From the NCBI GenBank assembly GCA_032622095.1, contig CP136062.1, positions 151,584,875-151,648,874 of the forward strand: DNA of 64,000 nucleotides, given 5' to 3'. The notes beneath the pieces were generated by a model. It was not told where the DNA came from. It saw only the letters and a program-made list of their open reading frames with translations, and did no database searches. Source of the DNA: Siphonodentalium dalli. Taxonomy: Eukaryota; Mollusca; Scaphopoda; Gadilida; Siphonodentaliidae. Shown here piece after piece: positions 1 through 10,400 of this stretch (positions are counted from its first letter, which is position 1; each line of letters opens with the position of its first letter). A program made the translations under genes and the position numbers.

Positions 1-15
1 GTTTTGATAAACATA

Positions 16-228
16 CAGTAATGCCCTAAGTAATCGACTCCATAACCACAGCAGAATTATGGGTAACTTTTCAGGATTTAGTCGGAAATATGGCTTGTTG
101 TCATTCATCGGAAAGCTCTCCCCGATAGCTTTCCGATGAATGGCAACAAGCCATATTTCCGACTAAATCCTGAAAAGTTACCCATAATTTTGCTGTGGTT
201 ATGGAGTCGATTACTTAGGGCATTACTG
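16..228. mobile_element. TA-flanked palindromic MITE, copy 1
   Basis: Ends CAGTAATGCCCTAAGTAATC and its inverse, flanked by TA. Almost the whole 213 bp is one inverted repeat folding around GAAAGCTCTCC. The TA duplication and CAGT start fit a Tc1/mariner-type non-autonomous element. No ORF. Confidence 0.85.
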
Positions 229-429
229 TAGCTAATATTATTCCATTAGGCCAATATAAATAAATTACTGCATTCTCATCCAAATTTTTGGAAAAATTGG
301 GGTGGGCAGGCAAATTCATTTTATATTTATTTTTGCTAACATAAGTGGTCATGGTCAGTTCAAGAAATTGAACCAGTATCGTACCTTATACAACACAAGG
401 TTATTTAAATTGCCCAATTTGATCACAAT

Positions 430-800
430 AGATTGATTACTCAAATAGAAGTGCAGGGTGGAATATAAGTACAGGGTGGAAACTTCTGACAAAATTAATA
501 ATAGGGCAGGGCGGTGTAGAAGTACAGGGTGGAAGCATGCATCAATTCTCATAAAAACGGCAAAAATTATTCAAATGCCCGGAAGTATAAACAATGTAAT
601 AACAACAATTCCACATGTTCTGATAACCGATATTCTGGTATTTTATTTGCACTTGCAGCCGTTATGGACTTCCACTATCGAGCCAACAATTTTCCAAAAA
701 AACATGCCGACCTGAATAAGCATCATGCAGGGTGGATTTTTTTTCATAAAATTAATAAATGTACAGGTATGTTTATTTGGCACACAGGAGTAAAGGCCAT
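430..800. repeat. Element with repeated TACAGGGTGGAA motifs
   Basis: CAGGGTGGAA-like 10-12-mers recur at about 449, 472, 523 and 728, and the right end reads TTTATTTGGCACACAGGAGT. Similar ends recur near 60.5, 62.2 and 62.9 kb, so this is a dispersed family with subterminal repeats. Borders are approximate. Confidence 0.5.
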
Positions 801-994
801 TGCAATGTACTTTTAAGGCTAATGCATGAGAAAACTACTAAAACTATCCAATCCTTCCCACTTCATCAGCCACTCCCCAATTATTGAAGGTGGGGTATTG
901 AATTCATCACATAGGAAAAGACTTATCAAAAGCAAATGCTTGTTGTATAATCCTCTATTTCTATATACCATCATCCTATTCCATTGTATCCTTG

Positions 995-1419
995 TACTCT
1001 TGAGTGCCTAATAAACATACATGTACGATTATTAAAATCGAGGTAAAATTCCCACCTGTACGATCGTTATTTGGTCCTGTACGTTTATTAAATTAACCAA
1101 AAGAAATAATTCACCAATCTTAAATTGTGTTATTCATAGATAAATGAACTCTGATTGTTGACAGTGATCAGCACACTGTAGATTCACAGACCTGGCTATC
1201 CATAGATACTATTTTTGTCACATGGCATCAGTAAACCAGTCAGATGGTGCGTTTTGTTGGGATGTATGGTACTAATATTTCCAGTCTGTATGTTTATTCC
1301 GCCCTGTACTATTATTCAGTTATGCGACATTTTCCAACCTGTACTATTATTCAGTTATGCGACATTTTCCAACCTGTACTATTATTCCACCCTGTACTTT
1401 TATTAGGCACTCAAGAGTA
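995..1419. mobile_element. Inverted-repeat element, 425 bp
   Basis: The left end TACTCTTGAGTGCCTAATAA is exactly inverted at the right end. The right subterminal part repeats CCTGTACTATTATTC units related to the TACAGGGTGGAA family. No coding capacity. The target duplication is unclear. Confidence 0.65.
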
Positions 1420-1596
1420 TGTTCTATTGTATGTTTGCTATCGGACAGTTTGATTTGGAAATAAAAATATGTTTACACAAAGGCATGCAAAAAAAAGGTT
1501 ACATTAAAATTATCAAAATAAAAAAAATTGAGGCGGGGACCAAAAATAGGGTTGGGAGGGGATGAGAAACTAGCATTTAAATTATATTGGCCGTAA

Positions 1597-1846
1597 CCCT
1601 TTCATGATGGGAGAAGCGCTGGTGAAGCATTAATGATCCTGTGTCAGAGCATTCTCTTATATATGCAAGTCTCCCATGGTAGCCTCGATTAAGAGAATGC
1701 ATTGGGTTACAAGGTCATGGTAAATATTGTTAGGCAAATGTATTCTCTTATATATGCGAGGCTCCCTATGGGAGACTCACATATATAACAGAATGCACTG
1801 TCATAGGTTTTTCGCAAAATTTCAGGAAGCTCCCATAATGAAAGGT
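1597..1846. mobile_element. TTAA-type hairpin MITE (CCCTTTCATGA family), copy
   Basis: Starts CCCTTTCATGATGGGAG and ends with its degenerate inverse. Inside are two ATTCTCTTATATATGC hairpins. It is a diverged member of the family seen at 11.2, 17.5 and 58.2 kb. Confidence 0.65.
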
Positions 1847-2036
1847 TTAAAAAAATTTGACAAAAGAATAATCTTAGAATTGGAACATTCTGTGTCATTG
1901 GAACAATTTGCGTAATTGGAACATTTTGCATGATTGGAACAAAAGTAAGCAATCTGAAGCACTCTTTTCAGGAAAACATTGGATATAAATTAAAAATTCT
2001 GCTGTCACCAGTGTGGAGATTCACAAAGAATATTTA

Positions 2037-2300
2037 AGATTAAGTTCCCACTTAATTTTCGAATCACCAGATCACATTATATACAACATATTCCATATTA
2101 TATAGTATTTGAAAGGGGAAGCTCCAAAATCAACTTATCCGGTCGAATAAACTGTGAACATGTTGTTTTTGTCAAGGTACTGACATGTGTTCTGTGCTTA
2201 ATTTTGATCTGGTTGTACTGCCAGTCTATTATTCTCAATGGCAGGGGAATAACTCTATCTCTTAGTTGTGAATTATGATGCATTCTGGGTAAATAACGGG
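2037..2300. repeat. Partial copy of the CACTTAATTTTCGAA family
   Basis: Starts near TTCCCACTTAATTTTCGAA and shares its interior (ACATATTCCATATTATATA, ATTCTCAATGG) with the full copy at 38363-38786. The right end is missing. Confidence 0.55.
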
Positions 2301-2908
2301 GGAAGTCTTCATGTGAATCTGAGAATTATGGCCCAGAAGAGATAGTCTAGCTGCCTTTCACAAAGCCCCCATTTGAATAATTAATTAATAGCAACTTAAG
2401 AGCAACAGACCATCCATATTTGTTGCATACGTATGGGTTTTAATTTTGCCAAATACAGAAGATTTCTAAACGAGCAATAAAAGAAACCTTCTTGTCCTTT
2501 GAAAATACAGACGGATTACGTTCCCGACAACATCAACTCTAGCAGAAAAGGTTGTTATTATTATAAGGTATTTTGGAAATCTGCAAGACAGAGATCAGTC
2601 CCCTTGCTACACTGGTCTGACTGCTGCTATTATGTGTATTTTCGTAAATAAATCTAACATTTTTTATTTAAGTGATTTGTCAGTTACAATTATTCTGGCT
2701 TGATCTAGCCAATTTTTTAATGAATATGGACAGTTCAGTTTCTTAGAATAATGCAGAATGAATTTTGTACATGATGGAGTGTTCATTCCATTGCAGCAGG
2801 GGACAGAACTCTGCCTTGCACTTTGGTATTTTGGACTTAATTTTGCTATCGTTGTGAATCCCACTGGAAGCATTCAAAACCTGAAAACTAAATAATTTAT
2901 ACAACATA
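2301..2908. other. No recognisable feature
   Basis: AT-rich sequence downstream of the gene. I see no ORF, repeat or exon-like segment. Confidence 0.5.
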
Positions 2909-3141
2909 CAGTAATGCCCTAAGTAATCGACCCCTTAACCACAGCAGAATTATGGGTAACTTTTCAGGATTTAGTCGGAAATATGGCTTGTTGCCATTCA
3001 TCAGAAAGCTCTCAGTGAGAGCTTTCCGCTCTCAGTGAGAGCTTTCCGATGAATGGCAACAAGCCATATTTCCGACTAAATCCTGAAAAGTTACCCATAA
3101 TTCTGCTGTGGTTAAGGAGTCGATTACTTAGGGCATTACTG
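2909..3141. mobile_element. TA-flanked palindromic MITE, copy 2
   Basis: Same CAGTAATGCCCTAAGTAATC termini and TA flanks as copy 1, but the centre GAGAGCTTTCCGCTCTCAGT is duplicated, lengthening the element to 233 bp. Confidence 0.83.
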
Positions 3142-3800
3142 TAATTATATCTAGGTTTAACTCTGCATATATGGTAATTTTTCAGATGATAAAAATTTAG
3201 TTCATCAATAATAAGTACAACAATCTTAAATTCTATGGAAGACAAAGAAACTGACAACAACAGTTTTACTGGTCTGGTGGTTTTGCTAAGACAATGGAAG
3301 AATTAGTGCAAGTGAGGCCCGTTTTATACAATCCTACGGCTCTACCATCAAGACACCTGTGACTATTTGGCAAAATAAAGGAAGTAAAGAAGAAACAGTC
3401 CACTTGCCTATGGCTCATAGAGAATTCCTCCTCTCCGATCACCATTTTGGTATATAGTTAACGACAATAAGTGTATTATTTATATAAAAATTTATCCATA
3501 AATTTGCAGTATAAAATGGCTAGGAAGTCTGTTTAACCAAATACAAAAACTGTAAGTGGTCAAGGAAGTTCATTTGAAGACATTTTAAGTAGTGACATGC
3601 GGTTTTACGGTTTCTTGGTTTTCTTTCGGTTTTATTTCAAAACCAAACTGCAACCGATATATTCTATAAAACTTATTCGTCCGGTTTCAATTAACCAACA
3701 CCGCTGGTCCAAAATGTCACTTTTACAAGACTTTAAACCGAAATGAAATTTCAAAACCGCACATCACTAATTTTAAGTGAGTAATTCTTATTAAGTTTAA
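3142..3800. other. No recognisable feature, AT-rich
   Basis: Contains only a short GGTTTT/AAAACC-rich patch near 3600-3770 and the candidate polyadenylation hexamer. No ORF of note. Confidence 0.45.
3631..3636 (-). terminator. Candidate polyadenylation signal AATAAA
   Basis: The minus strand reads AATAAA about 620 bases after the stop codon; it is the first exact hexamer I find past the foldback at 3801-4150. If used, the 3' UTR would contain that foldback. This is position only, with no transcript support. Confidence 0.22.
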
Positions 3801-4150
3801 AGGGGTACTGTACACTAAATTCGGGCATTCATCGGACCATCTCCTATTACACTGAACAGAATTTATGCAACAAATGAATGAATTTGAGCCATGGATGAGT
3901 GCAAAATACACTCATGTGCTCTATGAACGATGTAAACAACATGGTAATTATAATGAAAATGAGTTTATGACTCGAGTCATTAATTAATTTTCATTATAAT
4001 TACCATGTTGTTTACATCGTTCGGAGAGCACATGAGTGTATTTTGCACTCATCCATGGCTCAAATTCATTCATTTGTTGCATATATTCTGTTGAGTGTAA
4101 TATGAATGAAATGGTCCCATAAATGGTCAGATTTAGTGTACAGTCCCCCT
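3801..4150. mobile_element. 350-bp foldback element between TTAA sites
   Basis: The ends AGGGGTACTGTACACTAAAT and ATTTAGTGTACAGTCCCCCT are inverted and bounded by TTAA. The arms (about 165 bp, including AACATGGTAATTATAATGAAAA) pair around a short AT-rich loop. It lies 108 bp past the stop codon. Confidence 0.75.
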
Positions 4151-4258
4151 TTAAGTAAGTAATTCGTATTAAGTTTAAAGAAATGAGTATCCTTTGGTTC
4201 AGTTTATGTCAATTAAAGGTAAATATATCACATTGGAAAGCTTTGTAATCTCTGATGG

Positions 4259-4406
4259 CTATTTAACTCGTTGCCATGGTTTTTTATCCACGCCCCTGTG
4301 ATCTGGTATGTGCTTGTAATGACATTTGTCTGCAAACTGACAGCCAGTCGTTCTCCAGAAATAGCACTCATCGCCGTTCACTGGGCCAGTCGCTTTTGGC
4401 AAGTTT
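4259..4406 (-). CDS. Exon E22, C-terminal CCCH zinc finger and stop
   Basis: Codes residues 610-657 then TAG. ECYFWRTTGCQFADKCHYKH gives C-X7-C-X5-C-X3-H with Cys623, Cys631, Cys637 and His641, a CCCH finger of the RNA-binding type, followed by IPDHRGVDKKPWQRVK. The acceptor follows a strong T/C tract (CTCTTCAG). Because this is the last coding exon, a stop introduced upstream should trigger mRNA decay. Confidence 0.94.
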
Positions 4407-7400
4407 CTGAAGAGAAAAATGAAGAGAATAACTTTCAATTTATCAAGAAAATTGAAATGGACCAAAGAAGTCAAAACATATTTAGATTTAAAGGTACTCA
4501 ATCCGATCAGAGGGTCCCCATCTCAACAGATTCCAACAACAACAATCCGATCAGAGGGTCCTATATTACTATTTCTTTGGCTTTTAGGGTACAAAATATT
4601 TGATTCGAGTCGAGGAACCCATCAAACAAAGCTCAGAGTTATTAGATATTGATTTTTGAAATTTGTTATTTTCTCGAGATGAGTTCTAATAATTTCCTTC
4701 AACTTCGTAATATGCTCGAGATGTGTACACCAAAACACTATTCAAACAGACAAGAATGGATAACTCTAAAATCAAGTGGTAATAATAACGCAATTTTGAC
4801 TGTGTTCTGGGCCAGAAAGTATTCCCGATAATGAAAAATAATAGATTTCTAAAATCGATATCTAAAAAAATCTTAGCTTTGATGGGTGGCTTCCTCGACT
4901 CGAATCAAATATTTTTGACCCACGAAGCCATTGAAATAGTAATTGAGAGGAGTTTTATCGGATTGAGTACCTTTAAGCACATTTTCTTGTGTTAACCCTT
5001 TCTATTCTAAATGGATTGTCCAATTCAGCTGTAAAAGTATACATTGGAACAGTCTATTATTCATTTGAAGGTGTGTTGTGAAAGATCCATATACCCAATA
5101 TGAATGGAATTGGTTGACATTTGTTAAACTTTTCACACTTCCTGTCATAAAAATAGACAAACTAAGGCCGATGGGGTCATTGTCACAAGGCTCCGGTCAC
5201 ATTCGTAGCCAGCTTTTTAAATCGATCACAAATGTAGCCAGCTTTTCGCCGGCGATCACATTCGTAGCCAGCTTTTCAAATTCCATGCTTTATATGGCGC
5301 GAAATATGACGTCATCGCGTTCGTTACTAAAATATCGACGTCATGCTCGAAAACTGACTTCGTTTATCAACTTATATTGGAATATAATTCGAGCATCTAA
5401 CGACATTGATCGGAAACCTCAGGTTATTAGGTGAACTAATATTAAATTAAAATTTATGTTGATTTTCATTCATCAACTCAGAAAAATGAGACTAACATAA
5501 TCTTGTTCATTGAAGCTCGCATGAATATGAAAAGCTGGCTACAAATGTGATCGCCGTAGAAAAGCTGGCTACATTTGTGATCGATTTAAAAAGCTGGCTA
5601 CGAATGTGACCGGAGCCTTGTGACAATGACCCCATCAGCCAAACTAAGGGCCGTAAATTCTGGTAAAATAAATGCGACAAACCTGTTTTTCAAACTCGAT
5701 CGTGATATGGTTGTGAAAGGTCCACATATGAAATAAGAATGCAAACGGTTGACATTTGTTCACGTTTTTGCACCAACAGTCATAAAATTGCTAAAAATAG
5801 ACAAACTAAAGGCCATAACTCAGGTAAAAAGGATCGGACAAATCTGGTTTTTGAACTCGTTGAGATATTGTTGTCCATATACCAAATATGAATGAAATTG
5901 GTTGACGTTTGTTCATGTTATCTCATTAATGAACATAAAAATTGTATAAATAGAAACAAGTGGCATAACTCTGGTTAGAAGGTTGGGGCGGACCCAATTT
6001 TCTGTGTACAGCTGTCACACATGACAATTAACTAACATACCAAAAAATGGCAGAATCTATCAATAAACGGCTATGTTATATAGGTTTGTTGCTGCCCGCC
6101 GGGACACCCACCCCCAACCGTCCTTCGCCATACAAATAGTCAAGTATTGATGACTAAAATGGTACCTCTCCAATGTTTATTTTTAGAACTCAACGGGAGA
6201 GCATTATAAGGTGACAGATATTGTGTGGTTATGACTGCAACTGCCTTTCTGGATGGGCACTAGATCATGCCATGAATCTCTACTCTGGTTAAACCCATAC
6301 CTTACTAGTATTTAAATTCAAGCAGTACTATTTTTCGCTCATTCTTGAATTCGCGCACTTTAAATTCACGCACCTAACTGACAAAATTAATTTTGAAAAA
6401 GTCTTGGGTCTACATGAGGACAGTTTCAGTTCTTTAGTTGTTCTGAAGATATATGTATATATTAAACATGATCTGTAGATCATAACTGAATCAGTGAGAG
6501 CTTTCCGATGAATGGCAACAAGCCATATTTCTGACTAAATCCTGAAAAATTACCCATAATTCTGCTGTGGTTAAGGAGTCGATTATTTAGGGCATTACTG
6601 TACGCCCATGGTAATTTCAAAAATGGGCCATAACTCAGGTGAAAATTGGCCGGCGGAACTCCAATTTGAATTTGATCAGTATTTTTTGGCTAGTAAACTC
6701 ACATACCACATTTCATTCCATTCAATTCAGACTTACTAAAGTTATCATCCAGAAATGAAAATTAAATGCAAATTCCAACAAAAAGGGCCGTAACTCGGGT
6801 GAAAATTGGCCGACGGAACCCAAATTCGTCCTTAAACTGTATTTTGTGCAAGTAAACCGGGACCCACATGCCAAATTTCAGTCCATTCAGTTCAGATTTA
6901 CTAAAGTTATTATCTGGAAGCGAAGGGACGGAGAGATGGACAGATGGCGAGACCAATAACATAATAAATCGTTTTTTTTCAACGTTCCCAAGTTTTGTTC
7001 TGGTAGAGTATGATCTCTACACGCGTAGCCAGAGTACAGATTCATGGCATGATGTAGATGGGCACTAACAGAATAATAGTTTGTTTTCCAACATAAAATA
7101 AATAATTCTAACTGTAGAAGCTCTTCTCGTTCTCTTTCTCGTTCTTTTTCTCTCTCCTTTTCCTTTTCTTTTTCTATTTTCTCCTTTTCTTTCTCTTTTT
7201 TGGCCTTATCTTGTTTGGTTGTTGGCAAGGTTGTGTTGGAAGTTTTTCGTAATGTGGTGACGCCATTTAGACCCTCAGTGATAGGATTATCAGGAAATTT
7301 TACTAACAGCCTCTGACCTCCGCATTCATGAGACTGAAAAGCAATATATATATAAACATAAATATAATGAATTTTACTAGCAGATTTTGACCTCGGCAAC

Positions 7401-10400
7401 TGAAAAGCAATATATATATAAACATAAAACATAAATAGAATGAATACTTAGATCGTCTATTTCTTCCAGGCCACAATTACAACAACAACAACATAATTTT
7501 AATAAAACCTTATTTCAAGACTACAAATACTCTTAGTTTCTGCGTCTAATATTTTGGTGTGTCCCACTTTCACTTCTGTTACATGCTGAGGTGTGGGCAC
7601 AAAGATTGTTTCCTCTTTTGTTGAATTATGTGTGTTGTCCCATATAAAAGGTAATCTGGGAACCCAAAGAAATGCCATGTTTTTCTTTGGTATAAATCTG
7701 AGTATCACACTAATCCTGGATGCTTGGGTATATTTCTAATCAATTTCCAATCTGTTTTTACATGATACCTGTGTAACCTGTGATATTTCTGCAACCTGTT
7801 TAGGTGTTAAAGTCCTACCACTTTGAGAACACTTAATAAGCTTTTAAACTCAAGTTTCCAAAAAAGATTTTTGTTAACTGTGGGCTTTTGTATTGAAATA
7901 GGTATAAAACAGTCACCACAACACCCGAAAGTAACTCATTTATACCACATGGCTGCACAGCAGACTAGCATCACCAAATTCACCCTCTGGGGACCTCATT
8001 CTGCTTAAGCCTCATCTTATGGAAAGTACCTATAGTCTCAAATTAACATTTTTTAATTTACTTTTTCCCTTCTGTTCAGTTTCTATATCCCCTAATTTGC
8101 AGAAGATGAAATGCATAATCGAGGTGCACAATGGGTGAACATCACTAACTTCAACTGGAGAACTTCAATCTGATCCTAGGTCTCCCATAGCAGTTGAGGA
8201 CTAAGCAGAATGAGATTCTCAGATGGTGAATTTGGTGACACTAGCCAGCCGTGTGGGATAGCTTCACTAAATTCACCCTTCTCTCGGTAAAAACCAATCG
8301 ATTCATTGAGCTTCGGTTCCACATGGTTTATAATTTATAATTAATGATAATTGTCAACTAACTGAGATTTGATTTGCACTAAAACAATGCAATGCAAAAC
8401 TTCACATGTCTATATTGAAAGAGGAACTATTTTGTTTAGCAGCAGATAAAACTTCTACAAGTTTAGAAGTAACTTCTCTTTGTTCTCAACGGTCAGCCGA
8501 GTTAGTCAGTTTTATTTCGCACCCACCTTCCCACCCATTATTTTTGCTTCAGTTATTAAGAGTGGATATCCTTTCAGAACATTTTGATAACAGCTATGCT
8601 TAGTGTGTGTTTCAGGGTGTGCTTAGTGTGTGTTTCAGTGTGTGCTTAGTGTGTGTTTCAGGGTGTGCTTAGTGTGTGTGTTTCAGTGTGTGCTTAGTGT
8701 GTGTTTCAGTGTGTGTGCTTAGTGTGTGTTTCAGTGTGTGCTTAGTGTGTGTTTCAGTGTGTGCTTAGTGTGTGTTTCAGTGTGTGCTTAGTGTGTGTTT
8801 CAGGGTGTGCTTAGTGTGTGTTTCAGTGTGTGCTTAGTGTGTGTTTCATGGTGTGCTTAGTGTGTGTTTCAGTGTGTGCTTAGTGTGTTTCAGTGTGTGC
8901 TTAGTGTGTGTTTCAGTGTGTGCTTAGTGTGTGTTTCAGTGTGTGTTTCAGTGTGTGCTTAGTGTGTGTTTCAGTGTGTGCTTATTGTGTGTTTCACGGT
9001 GTGCTTAGTGTGTGTTTCAGGGTGTGCTTATTGTGTGTTTCATGGTGTGTGTTTCAGGGTGTGCTTAGTGTGTGTTTCAGTGTGTGCTTAGTGTGTGTTT
9101 CAGGGTGTGCTTATTGTGTGTTTCATGGTGTGCTTAGTGTGTGTTTCAGGGTGTGCTTAGTGTGTTTCAGTGTGTGCTTAGTGTGTGTTTCAGGGTGTGC
9201 TTAGTGTGTGTTTCAGTGTGTGCTTAGTGTGTGTTTCAGTGTGTGCTTAGGTTGTGTTTCAGTGTGTGCTTAGTGTGTGTTTCAGGGTGTGCTTAGTGTG
9301 TGTTTCGGTGTGTGCTTAATGTGTGTTTCAGTGTGTGCTTAGTGTGTTTCAGTGTGTGCTTAGTGTGTGTTTCAGTGTGTGCTTAGTGTGTGTTTCAGTG
9401 TGTGCTTAGTGTGTGTTTCAGGGTGTGCTTAGTGTGTGTTTCAGGGTGTGCTTAGTGTGTGTTTCAGTGTGTGCTTAGTGTGTGTTTCATGGTGTGCTTA
9501 GTGTGTGTTTCAGTGTGTGCTTAGTGTGTGTTTCAGTGTGTGCTTAGTGTGTGTTTCAGGGTGTGCTTCGTGTGTGTTTCAGTGTGTGCTTAGTGTGTGT
9601 TTCAGGGTGTGCTTAGTGTGTGTTTCAGGGTGTGCTTAGTGTGTGTTTCAGTGTGTGCTTAGTGTGTGTTTCAGTGTGTGCTTAGTTTGTGTTTCAGGGT
9701 GTGCTTAGTGTGTGTTTCAGTGTGTGCTTAGTGTGTGTTTCATGGTGTGCTTAGTGTGTGTTTCAGTGTGTGCTTAGTGTGTGTTTCAGGGTGTGCTTAG
9801 TGTGTGTTTCAGGGTGTGCTTAGTGTGTGTTTCAGTGTGTGCTTCAGTGTGTGCTTAGTGTGTGTTTCATTGTGTGCTTAGTGTGTGTTTCAGGGTGTGC
9901 TTAGTGTGTGTTTCAGTGTGTGCTTATTGTGTGTTTCGGGGTGTGCTTAGTGTGTGTTTCAGGGTGTGCTTAGTGTGTGTTTAGTGTGTGTTTCAGGGTG
10001 TGCTTAGTGTGTGCTTAGTGTGCTTTTCAGTGTGTGCTTAGTGTGTGTTTCAGGGTGTGCTTAGTGTGTTTCAGTGTGTGCTTAGTGTGTGTTTCAATGT
10101 GTGACACATCAGGATCATCTGGCAAGACTCTTTCCCTTTACGTCTTGATTTCTTATGGTTGGCACTTTGGTGGAACTAAAAAAGGGGCTTCATCAATAAT
10201 AAGAAAGTTGAAGTTCCATGCATGCTTCATTATTATTCAACAGAATGATTTACCTGTATTAAACACATCAGTAACTCAACAAAAACAACATGCTCTATTT
10301 ATTAGACAGAATGATTTACCTGTATTAATTAATTAATGATTTACCTGTATTAATTAATGAATTACCTGTAGACTAGTCATAGCCTTCCAGGCAGATTATA

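Noticed and set aside
5078..5434. 118-codon plus-strand frame
   Set aside because: It lies across the left arm and loop of the foldback at 5171-5635 and has no recognisable domain.
7060..7112. Alternative E21 donor TTCT|GTTAGT
   Set aside because: It would end in phase 0 and break the frame into the CCCH exon, whereas ACA|GTTAGA joins in frame.
8908..10336. Cysteine/valine-rich open frames on the plus strand (8908-9204, 10034-10336)
   Set aside because: They are translations of the 23-bp minisatellite. The amino-acid repetition follows the DNA period and there is no start context, signal or domain.
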